From: an uncultured Alistipes sp.
GTDB lineage: Bacteria; Bacteroidota; Bacteroidia; Bacteroidales; Rikenellaceae
Direction: 5' to 3'
Assembly: GCA_900768015.1 (NCBI GenBank)
Contig: CAAGBI010000070.1
Coordinates: 5,895-69,894 of the forward strand
DNA length: 64,000 nucleotides
Shown here: one piece after another, positions 23,349 to 32,971 of the stretch
Layout of the letters: the number at the start of each line of letters is the position of its first letter
Numbering within the stretch: the first letter of the stretch is position 1
Made by a program: the position numbers and the translations under genes
The notes under the pieces: model-generated
Databases searched by the model: none
Told to the model about the DNA's origin: nothing
Seen by the model: only the letters and a program-made list of their open reading frames with translations

Positions 23349-23382
23349 CCCTGTAAGTGTTGTTTATCAACTACTTACAGGG
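23344..23382 (-). terminator. Terminator after tRNA-Leu
   Basis: Nine-base stem CCCTGTAAG/CTTACAGGG with an inner GTTG/CAAC (23349-23382), followed on the minus strand by TTTCTCTTTTT; 8 bp past the tRNA. Confidence 0.82.
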
Positions 23383-23390
23383 TTTCGTCG

Positions 23391-23476
23391 TACTCGGAAC
23401 CGGGGTCGAACCGGTACGGGCATTACTGCCCACAGGATTTTAAGTCCGGCGTGTCTACCTATTCCACCATCCGAGC
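23391..23476 (-). tRNA. tRNA-Leu (anticodon TAA)
   Basis: An 86-nt class II tRNA on the minus strand: acceptor GCTCGGA/TCCGAGT with a G:U first pair, D arm TGGTGGAATAGGTAGACAC, anticodon loop CTTAAAA (TAA), a long variable arm (TGGGCAGTAATGCCCGT) and T loop TTCGACC. CCA is not encoded. It decodes UUA/UUG. Confidence 0.94.
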
Positions 23477-23501
23477 AACCTGGTCTTTTGAAAAGATGTC
23501 G

Positions 23502-23533
23502 CAAATATACGACTTTTAACTCAATTATCCAAA
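23502..23533 (-). promoter_or_regulatory. Promoter of tRNA-Leu
   Basis: Minus strand TTTG (23530-23533), 20 bp, TATATTTG (23502-23509); the same boxes as the tRNA-His promoter. Confidence 0.83.
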
Positions 23534-23548
23534 ATTTTTCACTCCTTA

Positions 23549-23962
23549 CTACAAATCATTGCCATAAGTCGCAGATGTAGAAGCCTTTGTGTTGTGTTCC
23601 TTTGCCGCTTCGAGAATCTCGAGGCGCAGGGTTCGCGGTGTTACATTCTTGTTTATTACCAGCATGTAGGAGTTGTAGACCTGCTCATATATGAAACTTT
23701 CGGCAAGGTCGCCACGGAGCGATATGGCGTTCCAGTGGCGCTTGTTGAAGTGCCATGCCTCGGTTATCTCCTCGTGCTTGTCGCGCAGTTCTATGGCGAG
23801 GTCGGGGTCGCACTTTACCACTACCTTGCTGTTTGCCTCGAGGTCGGTCACGGCAAACCACTTGCCTCCAACCTTATAGACGAGTGTCGTATCGTCGAAG
23901 GGCATGGTCTCCTCCGTATAGGGGAGACTTAGGCAATAGTTGCGTATCTCTTCGATGCTCAT
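23549..23962 (-). CDS. MmcQ/YjbR family protein
   Basis: A 137-residue protein of the MmcQ/YjbR fold (CyaY-like, proposed DNA-binding): SIEEIRNYCLSLPYTEETMP, VYKVGGKWFAVTDL, and HFNKRHWNAISLRGDL, where the HW-N pair is typical. Its role is unknown. The start codon overlaps the ispF stop codon (TAATG), so it is translationally coupled to ispF. Confidence 0.88.
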   Translation of the reverse strand: MSIEEIRNYCLSLPYTEETMPFDDTTLVYKVGGKWFAVTDLEANSKVVVKCDPDLAIELRDKHEEITEAWHFNKRHWNAISLRGDLAESFIYEQVYNSYMLVINKNVTPRTLRLEILEAAKEHNTKASTSATYGNDL

Positions 23963-24441
23963 TATGCCTTGATAAGTAGTGTTACGGCTGTTGCTGACAC
24001 ACCCTCTTCGCGGCCCTCGAAGCCGAGGCGCTCGGTGGTTGTTGCCTTTACGGATATGCGGTCAACATCTATGCCTACGACCTCTGAAAGGCGCTCACGC
24101 ATGGTGTCAATATGTGGGCGAAGCTTGGGTCGCTGCATGGCGATAGTGCAGTCTATATTACTGATAGCATAGCCTTTATTGTTTATTATGTCAACGACAT
24201 GTTTAAGTAGTTTGCGCGAGTCTATGCCCTTATATTGCGGGTCGCTATCGGGAAATAGCTTGCCGATGTCGCCAAGAGCCAAAGCCCCAAGAAGTGCATC
24301 ACATATCGCGTGTATAGCTACATCGCCATCGGAGTGTGCTACACAGCCCTTAGTGTGCTCTACCTCTACGCCACATAGCACCAAACGAAGTCCATCTGCC
24401 AAGGCGTGAACATCAAAACCGTGTCCTATTCTAATATCCAT
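23962..24441 (-). CDS. ispF: 2-C-methyl-D-erythritol 2,4-cyclodiphosphate synthase
   Basis: A 159-residue enzyme of the non-mevalonate isoprenoid pathway, converting CDP-ME-2-phosphate to the cyclodiphosphate. Zinc ligands are in RIGHGFDVHAL (D8, H10) and H42 of SDGDVAIHAICDALLGA; IGKLFPDSDPQYKGIDS and KATTTERLGFEGREEG are classic motifs. Length is normal. It follows the addA-like gene by 29 bp. Confidence 0.96.
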   Translation of the reverse strand: MDIRIGHGFDVHALADGLRLVLCGVEVEHTKGCVAHSDGDVAIHAICDALLGALALGDIGKLFPDSDPQYKGIDSRKLLKHVVDIINNKGYAISNIDCTIAMQRPKLRPHIDTMRERLSEVVGIDVDRISVKATTTERLGFEGREEGVSATAVTLLIKA

Positions 24442-24470
24442 AATCTACTTTTTAGTTACTTCCAAATCTA

Positions 24471-27400
24471 TTAATCCTCTTCGCTCCTCTCTATCTTATT
24501 GAGGTGGACATACCACACATAACCCTCAATTGTGCCATAGCACCCCATATCCTTGAGTATCGCCATATACTCTTTGACCTGTTTGTGGTAGTCTCCATTT
24601 GGCTCTGCTACAAATTTATAGTCCACAACAACGGCCCTATCTCCACTAATCATCACGCGGTCGGGGCGAAGTGTCTTACCCCTATACAAAATCTCCTCTT
24701 CGCACTTTACATCATCCCAATTGCCACTAAACCACTCGGTTACTATATCATTGTCTGTGGCGTTCTTGATGTCGGCATATAGTTTTTCTGCTTCGGCCTG
24801 CTTGATTAGTCCATCATTTGCCATCTGCTCTATGGCCGCATATAGGTCTTTAAGAGTGTTTGCGCCCTCGAATATCTTGTGCATCCTAATACCCGTGTTA
24901 CATGATGCTGTACCAGGCTTGGCGCCCTCATTTGTAAAGCGCTCAAGTTGTTTATATACATTGACCTTGGGCGAGTGTGTGGGGTACTCATTGAGCAAAA
25001 AACAACTCTTCGTGCTACTCTCCTCCTTGGGTATATGGCGCTCAATCTTATTGCCAAAGGTGTACCGCTGATACTCAATTTTGTTGTCGGCATTGCGCAC
25101 AGGTGGCTCCTTTTGCATCTCCCCCATGTTCTCAACAGCACTTCTTATGATGCCAGATATGTCGGAGTATATATTGGCACTCGAAGATTTGACATTCAGC
25201 CCACTGGGTACATACATGTAGAGCTCTTTTTTTGCACGAGTGACAGCGACATATAGCAGATTAATACCATCTACATGGCTCATTACGAACTCCCTCCAAT
25301 ACTCCTCCGAGAATGCAGAGTTCTTCATGGTAGGACCGTAGGTGACTGGGAATAGTCCAATCTCTGCAGCATCCTTATTTGCTGGATTGGCACTTGCCCA
25401 AACGATTGAGTTGAGCGATGGATTGGGTGTCATGCCCCATTTGCAATATGGTATGATAACTATATCGCGCTCAAGGCCTTTGGATTTGTGAATTGTAGTT
25501 ATTTCTATGGTGTCATCACTCTTCTCTACACTCAATGTCTCCTTGCTGCCACGCTCATCCCACCATGCAAGATAGTGCTGAATGTCGGCTATGTGGTTGC
25601 TCGTAAATGCCAATATCTGCTCGTGTATAGCTTGCAGGTAGGCGATATGTTTGCAGTTTGTGTGCAGCTCATAATGTTCAACAATAAGCTCGAAGGCCTC
25701 CAAAGCCGATAGATGCGCAATCTTGGATAATGTCTGTAACTCTAGGCTGCTAAATTCTGTGCCATAATGACGCTGAAGATAGCCATTGTATATGCCACGC
25801 TCGATGTCGTTGTGCGGATCTATGGCTAAGCGCATCGTTGCGATGATGAACTTTACCACATCGCACGAGTCTATTGTGAGCGAGTCGGAGGTGAGGATAT
25901 TAAATCCTGGCTTGTTGTTTTTGATGAGCCAATCCTTGTACTCGTATAATGTGTTAACCACCTTGCTGCCATCGGTTGCGCCACGCACAAGTATGAGTAT
26001 GTCCTTGTAGCTATAGCCACGACTTATGGCATCCTCAATAGCCTCGATAAATGGTGGAGGCGTAACCTTGGGGTCATAGAGCGTAACCTCGGCAATGCCC
26101 TGATTGCCCGTGAGATGTACATCCTGTTCGCTCTTTGTGTACGCTCTGGCTATGATATTCTCAAGTTCACAACATGTGGCTGCTGAGATGCCTTTGCCGC
26201 TCTCCTGGTTAATCAGATTATTTATATACTCGTTGTCCTTATTGACAATCTTAAGAATAAACTGATTGTTAAACTTAACGATATTTTCAAGGCTTCGGCG
26301 GTTAATCGCCAATGGCTCAACCCTTGGGTTGTGCAATTTAAGGTCCTCTAATATGTCATGGTTTAGCAGGCGCCAGTCGCCACCTCGCCAGCGGTAGATT
26401 GACTGCTTGATGTCGCCCACGATAAATACCGAGGCGTCGACATTCGATGAAAGTGCCTCGATGAGAAGTGGGCGAAGATTGCACCACTCACGAATAGATG
26501 TGTCCTGGAACTCATCAATCATATAGTGGTCGTAGCGGTTGCCGACCTTTTCGTAGATGAATGGCGCGTTTATCTCGTCGATAAACTCTGCGAGAAGCTC
26601 CTTGGTTTTATCCAAGATCATGATATTCTCCTGCTTGCACACATCCTTAAAGCTCTGGTGTAGGTCGTTGAGCAGGGCATAGCTGCGGTAGTTCCTGTTT
26701 AGCAGCGCCACGGTGTTCATATCCTGAATGTTATCATCATAGAGGGTGCATATCTCTCGGAGTATCTGTTGTAGCTCTACTGCGATAGATTTAACCCTCT
26801 CATCAGCATCCTTACCATACCATTTATTTATGTCTGCCACAGCATTTCTTATGGCATCGGTGGGGCCATCGCCAATATCACCAACTCTATACCTCTCGAA
26901 GCATGTGATAAAGCTTGGGTTGCGACCTTTGAAGTGGCTTGCATCCAAGTTGTTTTTAGACAATAACTCGGCGCCATGCTCACCAAGAGATTTTATCTTG
27001 TCGAGTATGTCGTCATTCTTTTTGTTGAGCCTCTTGATGAGTGTGTCAAGCCTCTCTTTGTTGATGCTTGTGCCGATGCGCTTGGCTATGCCATCCTTGA
27101 AGAGTTCGCTTCCGAGTGTGCATAGGTCTCTGCGCATATCCCACTTGTTGCCCTCCTCGAGGCGCTTTGTGGCAAACTCTATGAGCTGCCTTTTGAGCCC
27201 CGACTTCTTATCTTCGGAGATGCTGTTGATAAGGTCATCTGCGCTGCGCTCCAAGAGAATAGAGGTGTCGAGCTCGATGTTGTAGTCGAGGTCGAGGCTG
27301 AGCTCATTGATGAAGGCGCGCAGGATACGCTGGAAGAAACGGTCGATTGTAAGCACAGTGAAGCGAGAGTAGTCGTGCAAAATCTGTGTGCGTGCCACAA

Positions 27401-27665
27401 CGGCCTGGGTGCGTATCTTCTCTTCGCTGTACCCTGTATTTTTTTTAATATCTTCGAGGTAGGCACTATCGTGGTTCTCGGCGAGGTTGTGTAGCTCGTT
27501 TATGATACGAGACTTCATCTCCTCGGTGGCCTTGTTCGTAAAGGTCACGGCAAGGATATTGCGATAGCACTCGGGCCTCTTTAATACATCGCATATATAT
27601 TTCAATACGAGGCGGAAGGTCTTACCAGATCCTGCGCTTGCACTTAATATGTTGACTCGTGTCAT
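24471..27665 (-). CDS. UvrD-type helicase/nuclease of AddA-RecB class
   Basis: A 1064-residue protein. The SF1 helicase begins at once with Walker A SASAGSGKTFRLVL, then NILAVTFTNKATEEMKSRI (motif Ia), DEFQDTSIREW (Walker B), VGDIKQSIYRWRGGD (motif III/IV), TIHKSKGLERDIVIIPY (motif V) and YVAVTRAKKELYMYV (motif VI). The C-terminus holds a RecB-type nuclease core (LRPDRVMISGDRAVVVDYKF, then KQVKEYM). It should process DNA ends for recombination together with the AddB-like protein encoded just upstream. I take the ATG at 27665 because it forms a 4-bp ATGA overlap with that gene's stop; an ATG at 27674 is the alternative. Confidence 0.88.
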   Translation of the reverse strand: MTRVNILSASAGSGKTFRLVLKYICDVLKRPECYRNILAVTFTNKATEEMKSRIINELHNLAENHDSAYLEDIKKNTGYSEEKIRTQAVVARTQILHDYSRFTVLTIDRFFQRILRAFINELSLDLDYNIELDTSILLERSADDLINSISEDKKSGLKRQLIEFATKRLEEGNKWDMRRDLCTLGSELFKDGIAKRIGTSINKERLDTLIKRLNKKNDDILDKIKSLGEHGAELLSKNNLDASHFKGRNPSFITCFERYRVGDIGDGPTDAIRNAVADINKWYGKDADERVKSIAVELQQILREICTLYDDNIQDMNTVALLNRNYRSYALLNDLHQSFKDVCKQENIMILDKTKELLAEFIDEINAPFIYEKVGNRYDHYMIDEFQDTSIREWCNLRPLLIEALSSNVDASVFIVGDIKQSIYRWRGGDWRLLNHDILEDLKLHNPRVEPLAINRRSLENIVKFNNQFILKIVNKDNEYINNLINQESGKGISAATCCELENIIARAYTKSEQDVHLTGNQGIAEVTLYDPKVTPPPFIEAIEDAISRGYSYKDILILVRGATDGSKVVNTLYEYKDWLIKNNKPGFNILTSDSLTIDSCDVVKFIIATMRLAIDPHNDIERGIYNGYLQRHYGTEFSSLELQTLSKIAHLSALEAFELIVEHYELHTNCKHIAYLQAIHEQILAFTSNHIADIQHYLAWWDERGSKETLSVEKSDDTIEITTIHKSKGLERDIVIIPYCKWGMTPNPSLNSIVWASANPANKDAAEIGLFPVTYGPTMKNSAFSEEYWREFVMSHVDGINLLYVAVTRAKKELYMYVPSGLNVKSSSANIYSDISGIIRSAVENMGEMQKEPPVRNADNKIEYQRYTFGNKIERHIPKEESSTKSCFLLNEYPTHSPKVNVYKQLERFTNEGAKPGTASCNTGIRMHKIFEGANTLKDLYAAIEQMANDGLIKQAEAEKLYADIKNATDNDIVTEWFSGNWDDVKCEEEILYRGKTLRPDRVMISGDRAVVVDYKFVAEPNGDYHKQVKEYMAILKDMGCYGTIEGYVWYVHLNKIERSEED

Positions 27666-30640
27666 CGCTTGCATATTCTATTGTAGTCACAACGGGTACA
27701 TGTATCTCTGTTCTCAGCCTGCTCAAAGGCCTTTGTGGGGTCGAATAGCTCATCAAGGATTGCTTTAAGTTGTTCCTCGTAAGCCTCTGATACCATGGTA
27801 TAACTCGCTATCTCCTGTGGCGTATCTCGGTCAATCTCTTTCAGGAGCGGTGAGTAGTCATCATTCAACAACATACGCGATGCGTAGTATAGTGATGGCT
27901 TGGTGTCGACATGCTCGTTTTTATGTACTATCATCGAGTAGAGCAGCGTCTGGAATACATTCGATATGCGCTGCTCGGGATTACCGTTAAAGAGTGAGTC
28001 GATGCTCTTAAACTCAAGATGGGGTTTGTAACCACTCTTGTAGTCGATAATCTGTTTAGTGCCGTTAGATAGCGTGTCGATGCGGTCTGCAATACCATAG
28101 AGCTTTACACAATGCCCTTGCTGGGTCTTGTGTCGGTAGTTAATCTCCTGCTCGAGATTTGTTATGGTGTAATCGCTTCGTATGGTGTCATAGTACATGA
28201 TGCCATCTATAATATACTTTATGATAATCTCTCTAACCAGCTGAGTGTCACCAGTAAAGTCCTTTGTTGTAGCCTTGGGGTTGTTGTAGAGCATCTCGCC
28301 AATAACCATATCTACGATAGGCTCTACAACCTCATGCTTACGCAGTTTCTCAATGCTTGCCATTGGATTGGGCTTGCCAATGATCTCATATTTCGTGTAG
28401 AGCGTCTCCATTGATTTGTGGAGTATGTCGCCTATGGCGAGTGCATCCATCTTGTCTGTGAGCTCGTTACGAGCGCGCAGCCCCGCAATAGATGAGAAGT
28501 AGAATTTCAAAGGGCACTCCACATACTTAAAGAGTGCCGTAGGGGCTAATCTTGGTCTCTCGTTATCATCCGTATAGCGCATAAGTGCCTCCATCTCCCT
28601 CTCTCCCTTGGCAACCGAGATAGGTCTCTCCTCCTCGATGTTTAGGTCAACACCAAGGGTGTGTTTCTCAACGCCGCCATACTCAAAGTCGAGCTGGTAG
28701 ATGTAGCGGCTGCACTCTCCCGTGCTCTTCTCGTCTGCGCGTGAGCAGTAGAGCATGTTGACACGCTTGGCGCGCTGCAAGAGGCGATAGAAGTAGTAGG
28801 CATACATCGCCTCGTGCTGCTCGGGGGTAGGCATCTCGTAGGCGAAGCGCAAGTTGTAGGGTATGAGTGAGGCCTGGCTGGTGTGATTGCCAGGGAAGTT
28901 GGCGTCGGTCATGGATAGAATGATGACATTCTTGAAGTCGAGATTTCGTGTCTCAAGGATGCCTAATATCTGCAATCCATCGAGGGGCTTACCCTCGTAT
29001 GGTATGCTAATGGTCTGAAGATGACGGCGCAGTAACGAAACAAAGATCTCTGTAGAGAGCGGGATTTTGCACGCCTCTATCAGGTTAACGAGTTTTGTAA
29101 TCTCGTTAGCCACAAGAAGACGATGCTCGTTATTATAGTTGTCGCTGTCGAACTCATTTAAGTCCTGTAGTGCGGATATGGTGTTGAGCACATCGACAAT
29201 ATAGTGGGCTAACTTTTTCCAGCCACACTCCTGCTCGCCATCGGTTTGCGCCAATTCTATAGCCTTAGCATCGATAAAGAGTTTCGAGAGTATGCTTTTT
29301 GCTTGCTCTATCTCAGCGGTAGTGCCGTAATTCTTATCCTTGATAGACTCATTGAGGAGCCTATCTTCAACCATTATAACTCGTTTTGTGGCTATCTCCT
29401 TTATCTTTTCGCGTGCGACATCACCGCATATATCGGTAATATATGGGTGTGATAGCAACTGCGCCACATCCTTGTGATAGAATGTAGTGGCCCCGTCTTT
29501 TGCGCGGCAGTGAGTTTGCAGTGTTACAAGTATCTCGATAAGTGAGTAGGCGAGTGTGTTTTTGATGGGGTAGCCCATTGTCACATTCACCTTCTCAACA
29601 CTCTCTGGGAGCGAATGAAGAAGAGGTGTAAGTAGGTTCTCATCGGTGAGAACTATGGCGGTATCCTTGTTTAGCTCCTCTTTGGGAATGCTCTTAAGTA
29701 TCTCGCCAATATGTTTTACTTGCGCGATGTTTGACACACAGGCTGTGGCGCTAAGATGCTCCTTTCTGTGGGCGAAGTTGTTGGTACTAATGGGGTTGGC
29801 ATTTGGAAACATCCTGATGTTCTGGCTAATAAACATGCCAGCCTCGTGGCCATTAATCTTGACATTATCGGTGTTGGACTGAACATAGTAGTCGTCATAG
29901 TCCCAATAGAAATCGGCGCCAGGTTCTCGTCTTGACAGATGCTTGAAGAGTATCTGCTCGCTCTTTGACAGGGCGTTAAATCCCGCGATAATGAAGCGCT
30001 TGGGCTCAATGTCCACCACCTCATTATTAGTGATGCGTTCTGCGGCAGTGCGATATATGAGGCCCGTGTATCCTATGTGCTTCTCGAGAAGATTATTGCG
30101 GAAGTTGGTGTAGATAACGGGTAGGGCCTTCCACATCTCCAAGAAGCGTTGCTTCTGAATGCTTAGGTCGTCTATGTCCTGCTTGTTTTGGAAGTTGCTC
30201 CAAAAACTCTTGATTATATCCTTCTGCTCTTTGGTGAGGTACGACACATCTGCCTCCAACTCCTTTAGGTCGCTGAGGTTGACTAATAGCAGTTTGGCGT
30301 TAACCATATACTTGTCTATCATGTCGAAGTCGGAGATGAGCACACAACCCCAGTGATAGAAGTGGTCAAATGTCTCATTTGGAAACCTCTCCTTGTAGAC
30401 ATTGTATAACTCGCCAAGCAGTCTAATCTGGTCTACGCGCTTCAGCCCCGAGGCACGCTCCATAACCTCGTCAATGGAGGTGTAGTGTGGTTGCCATATT
30501 GTATCCTGGCTTACGCTCGATAGTGCATCATTGAAAAATGCACGAGCTCGCAGCGAGGGAAACATCACTGCGAGCTTCGAGAGGTCATTTTTATAACTAT
30601 TTCGGAGATGCTCAGCAAGCTCCAGAAGGAATGTTGACAT
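27662..30640 (-). CDS. AddB-like PD-(D/E)XK nuclease with Fe-S cysteines
   Basis: A 992-residue partner of the AddA-like protein. The N-terminal helicase-like domain has no intact Walker A (VMFPSLRARAFFNDAL occupies the place), as in AddB proteins of Bacteroidota. The C-terminal nuclease shows GIADRIDTLSNGTKQIIDYK. Cysteines in YVECPLKFYFSS and in DTCTRCDYNRICKR match the four-Cys iron-sulfur staple of AddB-type nucleases. I set the start at the ATG at 30640 (MSTFLLELAEHLRNSY); the longer frame would run back over the stop of the preceding gene. Confidence 0.85.
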   Translation of the reverse strand: MSTFLLELAEHLRNSYKNDLSKLAVMFPSLRARAFFNDALSSVSQDTIWQPHYTSIDEVMERASGLKRVDQIRLLGELYNVYKERFPNETFDHFYHWGCVLISDFDMIDKYMVNAKLLLVNLSDLKELEADVSYLTKEQKDIIKSFWSNFQNKQDIDDLSIQKQRFLEMWKALPVIYTNFRNNLLEKHIGYTGLIYRTAAERITNNEVVDIEPKRFIIAGFNALSKSEQILFKHLSRREPGADFYWDYDDYYVQSNTDNVKINGHEAGMFISQNIRMFPNANPISTNNFAHRKEHLSATACVSNIAQVKHIGEILKSIPKEELNKDTAIVLTDENLLTPLLHSLPESVEKVNVTMGYPIKNTLAYSLIEILVTLQTHCRAKDGATTFYHKDVAQLLSHPYITDICGDVAREKIKEIATKRVIMVEDRLLNESIKDKNYGTTAEIEQAKSILSKLFIDAKAIELAQTDGEQECGWKKLAHYIVDVLNTISALQDLNEFDSDNYNNEHRLLVANEITKLVNLIEACKIPLSTEIFVSLLRRHLQTISIPYEGKPLDGLQILGILETRNLDFKNVIILSMTDANFPGNHTSQASLIPYNLRFAYEMPTPEQHEAMYAYYFYRLLQRAKRVNMLYCSRADEKSTGECSRYIYQLDFEYGGVEKHTLGVDLNIEEERPISVAKGEREMEALMRYTDDNERPRLAPTALFKYVECPLKFYFSSIAGLRARNELTDKMDALAIGDILHKSMETLYTKYEIIGKPNPMASIEKLRKHEVVEPIVDMVIGEMLYNNPKATTKDFTGDTQLVREIIIKYIIDGIMYYDTIRSDYTITNLEQEINYRHKTQQGHCVKLYGIADRIDTLSNGTKQIIDYKSGYKPHLEFKSIDSLFNGNPEQRISNVFQTLLYSMIVHKNEHVDTKPSLYYASRMLLNDDYSPLLKEIDRDTPQEIASYTMVSEAYEEQLKAILDELFDPTKAFEQAENRDTCTRCDYNRICKR

Positions 30641-30644
30641 GAGT

Positions 30645-31358
30645 TTATAGCAGTTTAATTTCGCCACCAAAGAGTGTAATCTCAGAGCGCAAAATAATGG
30701 GTTCTATGCTGTATAGGATTTTGCCTCCAGTTGAGCTCTTTGCTTCGAGACGCTCCAGGGCATTTACCTTAACGGTTGCGTTATGTGACGATGATGCAAC
30801 CGTAGAGACTGTGTTGAGCTTTGCTGCATTGTAGTCTGCGGTTGATATGTCTACAGTTTGATAACGAGCCTTGCCTGTGAGGATTATGCAACACTTGCCC
30901 GATGCGTAGACCTTAATGTCGAGTGTGTCTACATCTGCTACAAAGTGGGAGTCGTTCGATATGTATAGGTCGATAAGCTGAGTGTCGAGAGTTCCTATGA
31001 CTGTGACATCCGCCTTTGATATAGAGATGTCCGTCAGTTCGTTGAAGTAGACCTCGACCTCGGTTACGCTTTCGCGCTTAGAGTCACTGCGCTCATCAAT
31101 TTTAAGTATGCCATCGCCCTTTTTCTGCACCTCAAACTCAAACTTCGAAGTATAGCACCCCTTGGTATCGTAGATGATATATGGCGCTTCGCTCTTATCT
31201 ATCTTTATGAGTGTTAGCTTTATAGGTGCATTTACATCAATGCTATTGAAGCTCGATAGATTCTCTTTTATTGGCCCAAGATTGGGTATCGTGCTCTCTT
31301 GTGCCATGAGATTTGTTGCGCAGCAGATTGCGAATATCGATAGTAGAAACCTCTTCAT
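30645..31358 (-). CDS. Exported DUF2807-type (head GIN domain) protein
   Basis: A 237-residue protein with a signal peptide (MKRFLLSIFAICCATNLMAQ, cleavage after AQ likely). The mature part is beta-rich with short repeated turns (SFNSIDVNAPIKLTLIKID, ISISKADVTVIGTL, VKVNALERLEAKSSTGGKI), the pattern of the DUF2807 beta-helix family. It is probably periplasmic or surface-associated; function unknown. It lies 4 bp upstream of the AddB-like gene, an unexpected partner for an envelope protein. Confidence 0.75.
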   Translation of the reverse strand: MKRFLLSIFAICCATNLMAQESTIPNLGPIKENLSSFNSIDVNAPIKLTLIKIDKSEAPYIIYDTKGCYTSKFEFEVQKKGDGILKIDERSDSKRESVTEVEVYFNELTDISISKADVTVIGTLDTQLIDLYISNDSHFVADVDTLDIKVYASGKCCIILTGKARYQTVDISTADYNAAKLNTVSTVASSSHNATVKVNALERLEAKSSTGGKILYSIEPIILRSEITLFGGEIKLL

Positions 31359-31400
31359 AAGTCGTAAGTTTTTATAATTACAAACGCTAAATTAAACAAA

Positions 31401-31431
31401 ATATGGCAATTCACCAAAGGAATTGCCATAT
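31401..31431 (-). terminator. Terminator after HAD hydrolase gene
   Basis: A 12-base stem ATATGGCAATTC/GAATTGCCATAT with ACCAAAG loop; on the minus strand a TTTGTTTAATTT tract follows. It separates the M23-HAD operon from the DUF2807 gene. Confidence 0.75.
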
Positions 31432-31460
31432 TTTTATCCGTAGGATAATCGCTAATGTCG

Positions 31461-32021
31461 TTATAAGGATATTTTAACATAGGCGGCACCGCTGCGTTGT
31501 GCAGCCTCTAAACCCATTGTCGAGTCCTCAAATATGATTGTCTCGCGTGGTGTCACACCAACCCTCTCCATTGCTTGAAGGAAGCACTCGGGGTTGGGCT
31601 TGGGTTTGGCAACATCATCGCCTGATATAATGCCGTCAACGCCATTTACTATGTTCAAGTGACGCATTACATTAGTTATGTTATCTATGTGACCTGTAGA
31701 TACTATCCATACTTTTGCACCCATTCTTTGCATCATCTGACACCACTCCCAAAGTGGGGTGTTTAGGCGCACGCTATCGAAGTAGTTGGGGTATATCTCA
31801 ACTTTGCGGCGGCGTAATTTGCGAGCCTCGTCGTCGCTCTCGATGCCCACATCTCTGAGAAATTCACGACAGCGCATACCAAAATATTTGGCAGTGTACT
31901 CCTCAATTGATATGTTGATGCCAACCTCGCTAAGAGCCTGGATGTATGCCATGCCATTAGCCATGCGAGTGTCGGCAAGTGTGCCGTCGAAGTCGAGTAG
32001 AATTAACTTTATATTAGACAT
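31461..32021 (-). CDS. HAD superfamily phosphatase (phosphoglycolate phosphatase-like)
   Basis: A 186-residue cytoplasmic hydrolase. Motif I LLDFDGTLADT holds the nucleophilic Asp; motif II IVSTGH, motif III Lys in DDVAKPKPNPECFLQAM, and motif IV FEDSTMGLEAA follow. An alpha-helical cap lies between motifs I and II. Substrate unknown; beta-phosphoglucomutase- or phosphoglycolate phosphatase-like enzymes are closest in pattern. I take the ATG at 32021, just after the stop of the upstream peptidase gene (32023), rather than the ATG at 32030. Confidence 0.85.
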   Translation of the reverse strand: MSNIKLILLDFDGTLADTRMANGMAYIQALSEVGINISIEEYTAKYFGMRCREFLRDVGIESDDEARKLRRRKVEIYPNYFDSVRLNTPLWEWCQMMQRMGAKVWIVSTGHIDNITNVMRHLNIVNGVDGIISGDDVAKPKPNPECFLQAMERVGVTPRETIIFEDSTMGLEAAQRSGAAYVKISL

Positions 32022-32022
32022 C

Positions 32023-32967
32023 TTAATCAAATGATTGCATGCTGGATAGAGCGATGCGTATTATGCGTTGATACTCCTCGGCATTAAGCTCAAGGAAGAA
32101 GTAGTGTACGGGGTCTACACGAGTGCCGTTGAAGATAACCTCATAGTGTAGATGTGGCGCAAACGATAGTCCACTATTGCCCGACATGGCAATGATGTCA
32201 CCACGCTTAACCTTGTCGCCCCTCTTAACTCGTATGTCTAAGAGGTGGCTGTACGATGTTTGGTAGCCGTTACCATGGTCTATGGTGATAGCCTTGCCGT
32301 GTGTTGTGTTCTTCTCCGATAGAGATTGTACCGTGCCATCTGCGGTGGCAAAAACAGCTGTTCCCTCGGGTATGAGGTAATCTACGCCATGATGCTCACG
32401 CATAGTGCGATGGAATGGGTTAATTAATGGCTTTTTACCCGCTGCAAGCAGTGTGAGTTGCCTATTATTTACAGGTTGAATTGCTGGTATGCAATCTATT
32501 GATAGTGATGTGGTTTCATGCGCATACATCATATCTTCGTATGAGCGAGTGAGTGCATCTTTGTCATTTTCTGCACTTTGCAACTTGTTATTTAACTCCG
32601 ATAATAGTTCATCATTATCCAAGTCCATTAGGCTCTCGTGCAGTGCAATTCTCTCCTCGTCATCATCAATTGTCAGGTCGTATGGGTTGGACTCGAACAA
32701 CTTGCGAAAGACATTCTCATCGCGCGCAACAACATTGTCCATGACTTCAGTTAACTCTTCGTAACGCTCTGACATTTTGTCATATTCAGAGTTCAGTTTG
32801 TTGTTCGTGTTGCGGAGTTCAGTCTCCGCTGGCATGTCAACAAATATGGAGAGCAAAACATAGAATAGTGTGACAGATGCTATCCACAATAGTAGGTGCA
32901 CACTAAGGGTTAGTATGCGGTTGTTTTGCCAACGGAATTTAGTTAATATGTTCTTTATAATTTTCAT
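32023..32967 (-). CDS. M23 family peptidase (membrane-anchored), copy 1
   Basis: A 314-residue protein. One N-terminal transmembrane helix (about 21-43, LSVHLLLWIASVTLFYVLLS), a coiled coil (45-165), then a LytM/M23 domain: the HxxxD zinc motif is in EHHGVDYLIPEGTAVFATAD and the HxH motif in APHLHYEVIFNG. The domain should be active on peptidoglycan cross-bridges in the periplasm. It is 4 bp downstream of a paralogue; the two share the same plan and most likely arose by tandem duplication. Confidence 0.9.
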   Translation of the reverse strand: MKIIKNILTKFRWQNNRILTLSVHLLLWIASVTLFYVLLSIFVDMPAETELRNTNNKLNSEYDKMSERYEELTEVMDNVVARDENVFRKLFESNPYDLTIDDDEERIALHESLMDLDNDELLSELNNKLQSAENDKDALTRSYEDMMYAHETTSLSIDCIPAIQPVNNRQLTLLAAGKKPLINPFHRTMREHHGVDYLIPEGTAVFATADGTVQSLSEKNTTHGKAITIDHGNGYQTSYSHLLDIRVKRGDKVKRGDIIAMSGNSGLSFAPHLHYEVIFNGTRVDPVHYFFLELNAEEYQRIIRIALSSMQSFD

Positions 32968-32971
32968 TGTA

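Noticed and set aside
23185..23370. 61-codon Trp-rich frame next to tRNA-Leu
   Set aside because: It begins inside the tRNA-Leu terminator hairpin and lacks a promoter; the GC-rich patch is noted as intergenic only.
23391..23476. tRNA-Leu as attachment site of an integrated island
   Set aside because: No integrase gene and no repeat of the tRNA 3' end is found in the neighbouring 2 kb; only the separate imperfect direct repeat is reported.
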